Positions 42,562 to 50,981 of a stretch of 64,000 bases of DNA are shown piece by piece. How positions within the stretch are numbered: position 1 is the first letter of the stretch; each line of letters opens with the position of its first letter. The stretch is taken from contig CALWXB010000001.1 in NCBI GenBank assembly GCA_944385405.1, positions 81,734 through 145,733 on the forward strand, in the 5' to 3' direction. The translations under genes and the position numbers were made by a program. The DNA comes from an uncultured Oscillospiraceae bacterium (lineage in GTDB: Bacteria > Bacillota > Clostridia > Oscillospirales > Oscillospiraceae). The notes below the pieces were generated by a model. It had not been told where the DNA came from. It saw nothing but the letters and a program-made list of their open reading frames with translations, and did not search any database.

Positions 42562-43965
42562 TCAGAAATTCGAATAGATAAAGCCGGTAATGCCGGTGAA
42601 AGACAGAACGCTCCACGCCGTCAGCACCGCCAGCGCCGCGCCCTGCCGCCAGGTGGGGCGGAAGGTATCCATCCGCCGCACCGGCTCCTCCCGCATCATA
42701 GACACCGCCAGTCCCGCCGCCAGCACGACGGCCAGCAGCAGCCACTGTACCGGCAATCCCGGCGCCGCCAGGGCGGCAGCCGCCGTCTCAGAGTCAAAAA
42801 AGCCCTCCAGCAGCCACTCTCCCGGCAAGCGCAGTCCGCCGGACACCGCCGCGGACAGCATAGACCCAGCGGCGTGCAGATCCGGCGCCCGGAAAAAGAC
42901 CCAGGCCACGTTCACGAAGAGGAAGGTCCCTGTCCAGCGCACCGCGCCGGGCAGCCGCTCCCGCCCCGGGCCCCAGAGCCGCTCGGCGATCTGGGCCAGG
43001 CCATGGAGCGATCCCCATACCAGGAAGGTCCAGCCCGCACCATGCCACCAGCCGCTGACGAGATACACGATCAGGATATTGCCGCAGGTCCGCAGCAGCC
43101 CTTTCCGGCTGCCCCCCAGGGGAAAGTAGACGCACTGGCGCAGAAAGCCGGTGAGGGTCATGTGCCAGCGCTTCCAGAACTCCCCCACGCTGCAGCTGCG
43201 GTAGGGAGAGTCGAAGTTCACCGGCAATCGCACCCCCAACAGCCGGGCGGCGCCGGAGGCGATGTCGCAGTAGCCGGAAAAATCCAGATACAGCTGGAGC
43301 GTGTAGGCCAGCATCACCAGCCACGCCTCCGGGGCGCTGAGGCCCTCCACGCCGCTCCAGCCGTTGGCCACCACCGTCCCCAGGGGGTCCGCCAGCAGCA
43401 CCTTCTTGATGGTGCCCCAGCACATGGCATACAGCCCCGCCGCGGCGTCTGCTCCGGACGGCCGCAGAAAGCCCTCCGCCTCCAGCTGGGGGAAGAAATC
43501 CCCGGGGCGGAGGATGGGTCCGGAGGTCACGGTGGGGAAAAACAGGGCGAAGAGGGGCCATGGCTCTCCGCCGGCCGGGCGGTAGTCTCCCGCATACGCG
43601 TCCCGCAGCAGCCACAGCTGCTGAAAGGTGAAAAAGCTCAGCCCCAGGGGCGCCCAGCCCAGGGACCAGGCTCCGCCGGTGAAAAAGTCCGCATACTTGA
43701 ACACCGCCAGCACCGCCACATGGTAGCAGCAGGCCAATGTCAGTGTCCGGCGGCGGTGGGGACCCGCAAGCGCCCCCAGTGCCGCCCGGGTCACCAGTAC
43801 CCCGGCGGCCAGCACCGCCAGGGCCGCCCAGCCGCCGCTGCAGAGATAGAAGAACAGGCAGAACAGTTCCAGGGCCATGACGGCGGCGGGCGTACCGGCC
43901 AGTCCCCGGCACACCAGCACCGCCGCCGCCAGGAACACTGGGAAGGACAGGGATTGGAAGCTCAT
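42562..43965 (-). CDS. MBOAT-family O-acyltransferase (AlgI/DltB-like)
   Basis: A 467-aa polytopic membrane protein. Family motifs are SPYRSCSVGEFWKRWHMTL, VYFPLGGSRKG and the catalytic histidine in SGWWHGAGWTF. MBOAT proteins pass acyl groups across the membrane to extracellular polymers such as polysaccharide or teichoic acid. Its ATG lies one base after the stop codon of the XRE gene (TGACATG), so translation is coupled, and the SGNH gene follows closely. The polymer acylated is unknown. Confidence 0.92.
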   Translation of the reverse strand: MSFQSLSFPVFLAAAVLVCRGLAGTPAAVMALELFCLFFYLCSGGWAALAVLAAGVLVTRAALGALAGPHRRRTLTLACCYHVAVLAVFKYADFFTGGAWSLGWAPLGLSFFTFQQLWLLRDAYAGDYRPAGGEPWPLFALFFPTVTSGPILRPGDFFPQLEAEGFLRPSGADAAAGLYAMCWGTIKKVLLADPLGTVVANGWSGVEGLSAPEAWLVMLAYTLQLYLDFSGYCDIASGAARLLGVRLPVNFDSPYRSCSVGEFWKRWHMTLTGFLRQCVYFPLGGSRKGLLRTCGNILIVYLVSGWWHGAGWTFLVWGSLHGLAQIAERLWGPGRERLPGAVRWTGTFLFVNVAWVFFRAPDLHAAGSMLSAAVSGGLRLPGEWLLEGFFDSETAAAALAAPGLPVQWLLLAVVLAAGLAVSMMREEPVRRMDTFRPTWRQGAALAVLTAWSVLSFTGITGFIYSNF

Positions 43966-43966
43966 G

Positions 43967-44650
43967 TCACTTCTGGGCCAGGGCGCTGAGCCGGGCGTCG
44001 GCGGTACTGAGGACCTGCGTCAGACTCTGGCTCCGACCGGGATAGCCGGCGGTCAGCGCCTCCGCTGAGAGGTCCGGGAACTCCGCCTTCTGGGCCGTCT
44101 GGGCCCGGAGAGCCCGGGTGTACCGGGTCTCAGCCAGCTTCCGGTCCGCATCCGACACCCCCTGCATGCAGGCGGCGGGGTCCAGGGAGAAGTAGGCCTC
44201 ATTGCCGCCGGCGGTGCGGTAGAGATGGCGGTAGAGCTGGTAGACCGCGTCTCCCAGATACTCCGCCGCGGCGTTGATGGCAGTCTTGTCCCCCAGCTTG
44301 CCCAAAAGGCCGAAGAGGACCCCCACCGCGCCGGAGAGGAGCTTGCTCTGCAGCGTGGCCAACACGCTGCCCTGGAGCACGTTCCCAGGCTCCGCCGCCG
44401 AGAGCACCTCCTCACTGGTGAGCATGCTGCCCTCCCGGGAGAGGGTGCGGCCCAGGATGAAGTCCGCGGAGACATTGTAGTAATCGCAGGCCCGGACCAC
44501 GAAGGAAAGGCCCGGTTCCCGGATGCCGTTTTCATAATGGCTCAGCAGGGCCTGGGAGATGCCCAGATCTCCGGCGGCGGTGCGCTGGGACACGCCCCGC
44601 TCCTGCCGCAGCAGGGACAGCGTGCGGGAAAATGCAGTGGTGGACGCCAT
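43967..44650 (-). CDS. XRE-family regulator heading the MBOAT-SGNH operon
   Basis: A 227-aa protein starting MASTTAFSRTLSLLRQERG after AAGGAGAGAGAACC. The HTH is VSQRTAAGDLGISQALLSHYE with the DFILGRTLS ending of SinR/CI-type domains. The remaining about 150 residues are an alpha-helical domain without membrane segments. It probably controls the acyltransferase genes coupled to it. Confidence 0.88.
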   Translation of the reverse strand: MASTTAFSRTLSLLRQERGVSQRTAAGDLGISQALLSHYENGIREPGLSFVVRACDYYNVSADFILGRTLSREGSMLTSEEVLSAAEPGNVLQGSVLATLQSKLLSGAVGVLFGLLGKLGDKTAINAAAEYLGDAVYQLYRHLYRTAGGNEAYFSLDPAACMQGVSDADRKLAETRYTRALRAQTAQKAEFPDLSAEALTAGYPGRSQSLTQVLSTADARLSALAQK

Positions 44651-44743
44651 GGTTCTCTCTCCTTTTGCAACACATCAAAATACGCAGGGTATAGTTTAGC
44701 AAACAGGATACGAAAAGTAAAGGCCTATTCTCCCCCAGCGCGC

Positions 44744-44772
44744 AAAAAAAGAGGGCCGAAGCCCTCTTTTTT
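44744..44772 (-). terminator. terminator of the HAD phosphatase gene
   Basis: AAAAAAAGAGGGC-CGAA-GCCCTCTTTTTT: a GC core with long A and U arms, adjacent to the stop at 44775. Confidence 0.85.
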
Positions 44773-44774
44773 CC

Positions 44775-45653
44775 TCAGAACAGTCCCACCTGGTCCGGCA
44801 GCACGTCGCCGCCGATGGACCGCAGCTGCTGGACGTTCTCCTCCCACAGCCGGTCCGTGATGGCCATTTTCCGGATGATGTTCTTGGCGGTCTCATCCAG
44901 GGCGGTGCCCTCCCGGTAGTCCGCCGGGAAGATGAAGTCCACCCGGCCCTTGGCCAGCAGATCTTCCACCCCCGCCCGGTTGCCGGCGTGATAGACGGCG
45001 ATTGCCTGGCCGCCGTAGGCCCGCATCATCTTCATGCAGGGCACGTCGCTGAGGCCGTCCCCCACGTAGATCATGTTGGAAAAGGGCACGCGCTTGCTGT
45101 CGTCTGGCATGGAGTCGTTGAGGGTCTTGTCGTCGGAGACATCCAGCACGCCCTTGTTGATCCGGTAGACGAACTGGGTCTTGGCGGTAAAATTCACCGC
45201 CAGCTTGGGCCATACGGGACGGCCCGCCTCGTCATAGTAGAACTCACTGGCGTAGATCTCCCGGAAGGCATCGCCGATGCCGGAGCCCTCGATGATCTCC
45301 CGGAGACCCGAGGAGATGATGTAATGCTCCACCGTGACGCCCAGGCTGTCCCCGAACGCATTGATCCGGCCGAACCACTCCCGCACGCCGGGGAAAAACA
45401 CCACGTCCCGGCCCTTTTCCACCAGATCCGCCCGGGTGAAGGGCAGCTGCCGCCGCTCCGCCTCCCGGATCATGGTGTACATGTAAGCCAGGATCCCGTC
45501 CACCCGGTTGCCCCGGCCGAAGCCATTGGCCTCTGCCCAGAACTCCGCCGGGGTCATGCCCAGGCTGGGGATGAAGGCGTAGTCCTGCATATCCGTGGTG
45601 CACAGGGTCTTGTCGAAGTCATACAAAAAGGCGATGATGGGGCGCTTTTCCAT
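44775..45653 (-). CDS. HAD-family phosphatase
   Basis: A 292-aa protein starting MEKRPIIAFLYDFDKTL. Motif I is DFDKTL (the phosphoserine-phosphatase-like variant), SSGLRE near residue 115 is motif II and GDGLSDVPCMK near 197 is motif III. It probably removes phosphate from a small metabolite. The gene lies just after the divIVA terminator with its own GGAAGGAGCTGCGAT, suggesting partial read-through from the division cluster. Confidence 0.88.
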   Translation of the reverse strand: MEKRPIIAFLYDFDKTLCTTDMQDYAFIPSLGMTPAEFWAEANGFGRGNRVDGILAYMYTMIREAERRQLPFTRADLVEKGRDVVFFPGVREWFGRINAFGDSLGVTVEHYIISSGLREIIEGSGIGDAFREIYASEFYYDEAGRPVWPKLAVNFTAKTQFVYRINKGVLDVSDDKTLNDSMPDDSKRVPFSNMIYVGDGLSDVPCMKMMRAYGGQAIAVYHAGNRAGVEDLLAKGRVDFIFPADYREGTALDETAKNIIRKMAITDRLWEENVQQLRSIGGDVLPDQVGLF

Positions 45654-45672
45654 ATCGCAGCTCCTTCCGCGG

Positions 45673-45701
45673 AAAAAAGCGGCTCCGGAGAGCCGCTTTT
45701 T
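45673..45701 (-). terminator. terminator after divIVA
   Basis: AGCGGCT-CCGGAG-AGCCGCT (45678-45697) with TTTTT before and AAAAAA after on the plus strand; on the minus strand TTTTTT follows the stem. Confidence 0.8.
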
Positions 45702-45702
45702 C

Positions 45703-46407
45703 TTATCGTTCTCCCTTGTAGTTGCGGCCGAATTTCAGGTCGCTGAGGTTGATGCGGCGGGTGGGCTCCTCCACCTCCGACGCGCTTTCCCGGGCAAAGG
45801 GATCTCCCTCGGGATAGGCGGGAGCAGGCTCCGCAGGCGTCTCCTCCGCCGCAGGCGCCTCTGCAGGCTCCTCCGCCGGGACGGCAAAGGAAGCCATCAC
45901 CGTCTCCTCGATCTGAGCGGCAGGCTCCTCCGCGGGATCCGGCCGGGCCGTTTCCACCGGCAGCTCCGGCAGCTGCTCCAGCTGCGTCAGCTCCCGGGCG
46001 CACACCTCCCGCACGGAGGCAATGAATTTCGCCAGCTCCAGCTGGCCCTGGCGCAGCCGCTCCTGGGCCTCCTCCGTCTCCTGGCGCAGCTGCTGGATGC
46101 GGGCCCGGGCATCGCTTTCCGCACGGGAGAGCATTTCGTCCCGCTTGGCCTCCGCCTCATGGACGATGGAATCGGCCATCTTCTGGGCGGTGAGCAGGGT
46201 GGCGCGCATGGAGTCCTCCGTGGCACGGTAGTCCTCCACCTTCTCCACCAGGACCTTCATCTTGGCCTTCAGCGCCGCGTTTTCTTTATACAAAGCCGCA
46301 TAGTCGTCGGTGAGCTCGTCCAAAAACTCGTCCACCATAGCCATGTTGTATCCGCCCATCACCGCTTTGGTAAAAGAGTGGGTGGAGACCTCCTGGGGTG
46401 TCAGCAT
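45703..46407 (-). CDS. divIVA: DivIVA-domain cell-division/pole protein
   Basis: A 234-aa protein. The membrane-binding N-terminus is seen as MLTPQEVSTHSF and GGYNMAMVDEFLDEL, followed by a long coiled coil (residues about 35-145) and an acidic Pro/Ala/Glu-rich tail ending LKFGRNYKGER. DivIVA proteins mark curved membrane at poles and septa. Gene order sepF-divIVA after the YggS-type gene is the conserved Firmicutes division cluster. Confidence 0.92.
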   Translation of the reverse strand: MLTPQEVSTHSFTKAVMGGYNMAMVDEFLDELTDDYAALYKENAALKAKMKVLVEKVEDYRATEDSMRATLLTAQKMADSIVHEAEAKRDEMLSRAESDARARIQQLRQETEEAQERLRQGQLELAKFIASVREVCARELTQLEQLPELPVETARPDPAEEPAAQIEETVMASFAVPAEEPAEAPAAEETPAEPAPAYPEGDPFARESASEVEEPTRRINLSDLKFGRNYKGER

Positions 46408-46427
46408 AGCGTTCCTTCCTCTCTATC

Positions 46428-46862
46428 TCAGAAATACAGGCCGTTGTTTTCCAGCTCGTCGATCAGATCCCCCTCGATATCCACATGATAGGGGGTGATG
46501 ATGTAGGTGTTGGCCGCCACCTTCTTGATCTTGCCCTCTCCGGCATAGGCCACGCCGGACAAAAAGTCGATGAGGCGGCGGGCGATATCCTTGTTGGTGG
46601 ACTCCAGATTCAGCACCACGGTGCGCTTGTCCTTGAGCTGGTCGGCGATCTCGGAGGCGTTTTCAAACCGCTCCGGCTTCACCAGCACCACCTTCAGCTG
46701 GGTGGTGGCGTGAATGTTCACCACCTTGTTGCGGCGGTCCTCCACCTTGGCGCGGCGATCATCAAAGGCGTCCTTGCGGGGATCTTCCTCAAAATCCTCA
46801 AATTCCTCATCCTCATCCTCGTAGGGATGGGCCAGCTTCTTCAGCTCATCCAGAAAGTTCAT
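46428..46862 (-). CDS. sepF: SepF, FtsZ-anchoring division protein
   Basis: A 144-aa protein with start MNFLDELKKLAHPY at 46862 (GGAGGAGG upstream). An N-terminal amphipathic helix, an acidic linker (EDEDEEFEDFEED) and the compact SepF domain (VVLVKPERFENASEIAD, then RLIDFLSGVAYAGEG and YIITP) are all present. It tethers FtsZ filaments to the membrane and arranges them during septation. Confidence 0.96.
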   Translation of the reverse strand: MNFLDELKKLAHPYEDEDEEFEDFEEDPRKDAFDDRRAKVEDRRNKVVNIHATTQLKVVLVKPERFENASEIADQLKDKRTVVLNLESTNKDIARRLIDFLSGVAYAGEGKIKKVAANTYIITPYHVDIEGDLIDELENNGLYF

Positions 46863-46885
46863 GGCAATGCCTCCTCCGGCGATGT

Positions 46886-47578
46886 TCAAAGATAGTGGCG
46901 GGCGCCGAAAATGGCCGTGCCCACCCGGACCATGGTGGCGCCCTCGCGGATGGCATCCGCATAGTCGCCGCTCATGCCCATGGATAGGTATTCTAATTTA
47001 TTATGAAACAATTTCTCGTTCATGTCAACATAAAGCGCCCGAACTTCCCGGAAATAGCCCAGATTCGCCTCCCGATCTGCATCCGCCGGGGGGATCGTCA
47101 TAAGCCCCCGCACCCGGACGTGGGGACAGCGGAGGGCCGCTTCACCGGCGGAGAACACCTCCTCCGGCGCAAATCCGCTTTTGGCCTCCTCCCCGCCGAT
47201 GTTCACCTCCAGCAAAATATCCTGGACCAGCTCCCGGGCGGCGGCGGTCTTTTCGATCTCCTCCAGCAGCGGCAGAGAGCCCACCGACTGGATCAGCGAC
47301 ACCCGGCCCACCACCTGGCGCACCTTGTTGCGCTGGAGATGGCCGATGAAGTGCAGCGGCGCACCGTCGTAGGCGTGCTGGTCCAGCTTAGCCATCATCT
47401 CCTGGACCCGATTCTCCCCCAAAGCGTCGATGCCGGCGGCGATGGCCTCCCGGCAGGCCTGGGCGTCGTTCATCTTGCTGGCGCCCACCAGGACGATCTC
47501 CCGGGGATCCCGGCCCGCCTCTTCGGCGGCCCGGGCGATCTCCGCCCGCACACAGGCAATGTTTTCCGCAATGGACAT
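46886..47578 (-). CDS. pyridoxal-phosphate homeostasis protein (YggS/PLPBP family)
   Basis: A 230-aa protein starting MSIAENIACVRAEI at 47578 after GAGGAGATACAT. LVGASKMNDAQ holds the PLP-binding lysine; GENRVQEMMAK and HFIGHLQRNKVR are family signatures, and SMGMSGDYADAI ends the barrel. It buffers PLP and amino-acid metabolism. It is usually next to sepF in Firmicutes, as here. Confidence 0.95.
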   Translation of the reverse strand: MSIAENIACVRAEIARAAEEAGRDPREIVLVGASKMNDAQACREAIAAGIDALGENRVQEMMAKLDQHAYDGAPLHFIGHLQRNKVRQVVGRVSLIQSVGSLPLLEEIEKTAAARELVQDILLEVNIGGEEAKSGFAPEEVFSAGEAALRCPHVRVRGLMTIPPADADREANLGYFREVRALYVDMNEKLFHNKLEYLSMGMSGDYADAIREGATMVRVGTAIFGARHYL

Positions 47579-47600
47579 ATGTATCTCCTCTTCTTTCTCT

Positions 47601-48863
47601 TCAGCTGGTTTCCATGATCTTGCCGTCATAGAGGTCCCCGGCGCTGATGATCACCGTGTCGCCGGGACGCAGGCGGGTGGTCTCCTTCACGTCCTCTGCC
47701 GGCTCCACCAGGATGAAGCCGTCGCCGTTATAGAGGACCTCCACCGGTTTGAAGCGGGCCTCCTTGCCCACCACGCAGTAGACCCCCAGCAGGTTCTCCT
47801 CTGTCCGCACGCCCTCGCTGTCCACCGTCACCCGGGAGGCCCGCAGGGCTTCCTTGGGGATCCGAATGCCGCTGACGGTGGTGCGCAGCACCTGGGCGCT
47901 CTGCTGGCGCAGCAGCGTCAGCTCGGAAAGATATGTAGTGCCCCGGAACACGATCACAACCCGGCCGTTCTCCTCCGATCCAACGGACTCCACCGTTACC
48001 GGCAGATCCCGCTCCAGGCCCTTGGAAAACCGCAGCCGCAGCTGTCCCGTCCACTCCTCCAGTTCCCGGGCAGTGTCGGTATCCAGAACCGCAGCATAGT
48101 ACCAGTCCCGGCCCAGGATCAGCTTGCCTACCTGGGAGGCGACGGCGGTATCGGCCCGGATGGCCGTGAGGGCCGAAGGCGTCAGCTCTGACAGGGAATC
48201 CGGCGTAAGGACCGTCTCATAGCCGTCCACCACCGCTGAGTAGAGCCCGGACACCGGAGCGGTGATCCGCCGGACAGTACCGGCCGCCTGGGCCCGAAGG
48301 CTTTGCAGCTGGCTCTGGAGCTGGGTGATCTGCTCTGCGAGGTCCCCGGTGTCGGAATATGTATAGTCCCGCTTCAGCACCAGCGCCCGCAGCTCGCTGC
48401 CCCGCTGCTCCGCCTCATAGAGCTTGTCCGCTGTCAGGCTCCCCCGGTAATCCAGAATGGCCTGCATGATCTGCCCGTCCAGCTTCAGCGATGCCTCGGA
48501 ACCCAGCGCCGCCTCCTGGGCGTAGGTCAGCTGTTCGATACGGGTGCGCAGGGATTCGATCTCCGTCTGCCGGTCCAGTGACGCCTGGTCGGCATACACC
48601 GCCGCCACGGTCCCGCCCTTGCTGACCCGCTCGCCCTCGCCCCGCTGCAGCTGCAGCAGTCCGCCGGTATCATCGGCCAGGACCTGCTCCTGACGCACCA
48701 CGTAGCCCGTCAGGTCCGTCCCCTCCTCCACCTCATAGGTGTAGGCCAGGGTGGTGGCCAGCGGGTCCCCGATGTACAGCAGCGCCTGCACCACAAAATA
48801 GGCCAGGACCCCCAGCGTCACCAGCCCCATCAGCAGCCGGCCGCCCAGCGACTTGTTGTTCAT
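47601..48863 (-). CDS. HlyD-like membrane-anchored adaptor protein
   Basis: A 420-aa protein with an N-terminal anchor (LLMGLVTLGVLAYFVVQALL), a lipoyl/barrel-sandwich half (VEEGTDLTGYVVRQEQVL, then GERVSKGGTVAAVYAD), a helical hairpin (residues about 90-190) and a beta-barrel end (LRPGDTVIISAGDLYDGK). It resembles membrane-fusion proteins but no ABC or RND partner is adjacent. It heads the YggS-sepF-divIVA genes, where a protein of this type often occurs in Clostridia; a wall or division role is possible. Confidence 0.8.
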   Translation of the reverse strand: MNNKSLGGRLLMGLVTLGVLAYFVVQALLYIGDPLATTLAYTYEVEEGTDLTGYVVRQEQVLADDTGGLLQLQRGEGERVSKGGTVAAVYADQASLDRQTEIESLRTRIEQLTYAQEAALGSEASLKLDGQIMQAILDYRGSLTADKLYEAEQRGSELRALVLKRDYTYSDTGDLAEQITQLQSQLQSLRAQAAGTVRRITAPVSGLYSAVVDGYETVLTPDSLSELTPSALTAIRADTAVASQVGKLILGRDWYYAAVLDTDTARELEEWTGQLRLRFSKGLERDLPVTVESVGSEENGRVVIVFRGTTYLSELTLLRQQSAQVLRTTVSGIRIPKEALRASRVTVDSEGVRTEENLLGVYCVVGKEARFKPVEVLYNGDGFILVEPAEDVKETTRLRPGDTVIISAGDLYDGKIMETS

Positions 48864-48891
48864 CTTCCAGCCTCCCGCGCCCTCCGGCGCC

Positions 48892-49116
48892 TTATGCCTC
48901 CGTCAGCTCCAGGGGACGCGCCGGCGCGATGGTGGATATGGCGTGCTTGTACACCACCTGCTGCCTGCCGTCGCTGTCCAGCGTCACCACGAAGGCATCA
49001 AAGCCGGTGATGACGCCCCGCATCTGAAAGCCGTTCATCAAAAACAGCGTCACCGGCACCTTGTCCCGTCTGGCCCGAAGGAGAAACATGTCCTGTAAAT
49101 TCGCTTTTGTCTGCAT
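48892..49116 (-). CDS. hfq: RNA chaperone Hfq
   Basis: A 74-aa protein. Sm1 motif region [21 protein letters not shown] and Sm2 region [12 protein letters not shown] (core VYKHAIST) are standard. The ring-shaped hexamer pairs small RNAs with mRNA and affects their stability. It lies directly downstream of miaA, the classic miaA-hfq order, with AAAAGGAGCGGACGAT before its ATG. Confidence 0.96.
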   Translation of the reverse strand: MQTKANLQDMFLLRARRDKVPVTLFLMNGFQMRGVITGFDAFVVTLDSDGRQQVVYKHAISTIAPARPLELTEA

Positions 49117-49167
49117 ATCGTCCGCTCCTTTTTCTGTTTTGAGTCGGACGATACCGTCCGCCCGAGG

Positions 49168-50112
49168 CTAGCATACCCCCGCGGCGGTAAGGATTTCCGT
49201 CGAAATCTGCAGGGCCCTTTCGAAATCCCGCTCCTTTTCCCAATAGATCCAGTGGATGTCCGGGTTCCGCCGCAGCCAGGTCAGCTGCCGCTTGGCATAC
49301 TGCCGGGTACGCAGCTTCACCTCTTCGATGGCCTGGGCCTCGGTGGCGGCGCCGTCGGCCACCGCCAGGAACTCCTTGTACCCGATGGCCTGAAGGGCCG
49401 TGGCATTCCGGGGCAGGCCCGACGAGAGCAGCTGCCGCACCTCCTCCAGAAGGCCCTCCCTCACCATGGCGTCCACCCGCCGGTCGATAAGCGCCTTCAT
49501 GTCCGCCCGGTCGGCAAACTGGAGCCCGATCCACACGGCGTCATACCGGGGCGGACGTGCCCGGGTGGCGGCATTGTGGGCGGTGATGGTGGTGCCGGTC
49601 TCCCGGTACACCTCCAGCGCCCGGAGGATCCGCTTTTCATCTGCCGGATGGAGCCGCGCCGCGGACGCCGGGTCCACCTGGGCCAGCTCCGCCAGCAGCG
49701 GCGCGATACCCTCCCGGCGCAGCTGTTCCTCCAGCTCCGCCCGGACGGTGCCGCCGCTTTGGCCCGGAGCGAAGTCCACCCCCCGCACCAGGGCCTCCGC
49801 CCAGAGGCCCGTGCCGCCCACCACGATGGGCAGCCGGCCCCGGGCCAGGATGTCCTCCACCACCGGCACCGCCGCCTGGACATACCGGGCGGCAGACCAC
49901 TGCTCAGATGGATCCGCCACGGCGATCATATGATGGGGCACGCCGTCCATCTCCGCCGCCGTAGGGGCAGCGGTGCCGATGGTCATGCCCCGGTAGATCT
50001 GCATGGAGTCGGCGGAGACCACTTCCCCGCCGTACCGCTGGGCCAGCAGTACGCCCAGGGTGGTCTTGCCGCAGGCGGTGGGGCCCGCCACACAGACGAT
50101 CTTGGGGGCCAT
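49168..50112 (-). CDS. miaA: tRNA dimethylallyltransferase
   Basis: A 314-aa enzyme adding a dimethylallyl group to A37 of tRNAs reading UNN codons. The P-loop is GPTACGKTTL at residues about 10-19; SADSMQIYRGMTIGTA and DPSEQWSAARYVQ are family signatures. MiaB (58754-60178) continues the same modification to ms2i6A, and both genes lie on one co-directional run with hfq. Confidence 0.97.
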   Translation of the reverse strand: MAPKIVCVAGPTACGKTTLGVLLAQRYGGEVVSADSMQIYRGMTIGTAAPTAAEMDGVPHHMIAVADPSEQWSAARYVQAAVPVVEDILARGRLPIVVGGTGLWAEALVRGVDFAPGQSGGTVRAELEEQLRREGIAPLLAELAQVDPASAARLHPADEKRILRALEVYRETGTTITAHNAATRARPPRYDAVWIGLQFADRADMKALIDRRVDAMVREGLLEEVRQLLSSGLPRNATALQAIGYKEFLAVADGAATEAQAIEEVKLRTRQYAKRQLTWLRRNPDIHWIYWEKERDFERALQISTEILTAAGVC

Positions 50113-50133
50113 GGCCTCCCTCCTCTCCCAATG

Positions 50134-50727
50134 CTACGCCTCCGCGCCCAGCTGCCGGGCCTTCTCCAGCGCCGGCGCCAATCGTTCCTGCGCCAAAGCC
50201 GGGTCCAGATCCAGCCCTCCGGCAAAAACATAGGCGAAGCGCCGGACGCCGAACATGGCGGCCAGCTGGCGCCAGTGCAGCACCCCTGCGCTCTCCGGCC
50301 GCTCCACGTCGCCGCCGCTGGTGAGATACACCAGCTCCTCCGCAGCGCAGTCACCGTGGCAGCCGTTGGCGTCATAGTGATACGTGACCCCGTTGGCGGA
50401 GACGTACTCGATATAGGTCCGCAGGGCCGCCGGATAGCTCAGGTCCCAGAAGGGCGCTGCCACCACGATCCGGTCCGCCGCCCGCAGCTGCCGGGCCAGA
50501 TCGAATACCGGCGCGTCCCAGGCCTTCACCGAGGCCAGGGCATCCCGCACATCCAGCGCCGCGGCGTCAAAGGGCCGCAGGGCCAGCAACGCCTCCGGCA
50601 GAACCGTCTCCACCTGCCAGTCCGGGTGTGCCGTTGCAAACGCCTCCAGATAGGCCCTTGCCAGTGCCAGCGTTCTGGAGGCCTCTCCCCGCTGGCTGAT
50701 GCAGCAGTTGACAAACAGCAGTTTCAT
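50134..50727 (-). CDS. flavodoxin-fold NAD(P)H oxidoreductase (AzoR-like)
   Basis: A 197-aa protein beginning MKLLFVNCCIS with RGEASRTLALA. VVAAPFWDLSYPAALRTYIE and VTYHYDANG match FMN-dependent NADH:quinone/azo reductases. It would reduce quinones or azo compounds in the cytosol. It overlaps no neighbour but lies five bases from the DUF6440 gene. Confidence 0.85.
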   Translation of the reverse strand: MKLLFVNCCISQRGEASRTLALARAYLEAFATAHPDWQVETVLPEALLALRPFDAAALDVRDALASVKAWDAPVFDLARQLRAADRIVVAAPFWDLSYPAALRTYIEYVSANGVTYHYDANGCHGDCAAEELVYLTSGGDVERPESAGVLHWRQLAAMFGVRRFAYVFAGGLDLDPALAQERLAPALEKARQLGAEA

Positions 50728-50731
50728 GACC

Positions 50732-50914
50732 TCACTCCCAGTCCGTAACCGGCGCCACCATCACCTGACCGTCCGGCCGCAGCAGCGGCGTCAGCCCGCC
50801 GGAATTCCCGGCGCAGTGATACACATAATTCACACCTGTCTCCCGGTCCACCCAGATCTCCGTGATATTCAGGGCTCCCTGGCTGTACGTCTTGATGAAT
50901 CGATCCTTTGCCAT
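50732..50914 (-). CDS. DUF6440-family small protein
   Basis: A 60-aa protein after GGAGGTAGCGAAAC. The pattern TEIWVDRETGVNYVYHCAG, then GGLTPLLRPDG, is the short beta-rich DUF6440 fold common in Firmicutes. Function unknown. It is placed between mutL and the oxidoreductase on the same strand. Confidence 0.8.
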   Translation of the reverse strand: MAKDRFIKTYSQGALNITEIWVDRETGVNYVYHCAGNSGGLTPLLRPDGQVMVAPVTDWE

Positions 50915-50981
50915 GTTTCGCTACCTCCCTGCCGCCGGAATGGCGTCCATATTTGCAGTATGTGCATATCAGGGGCATCTC

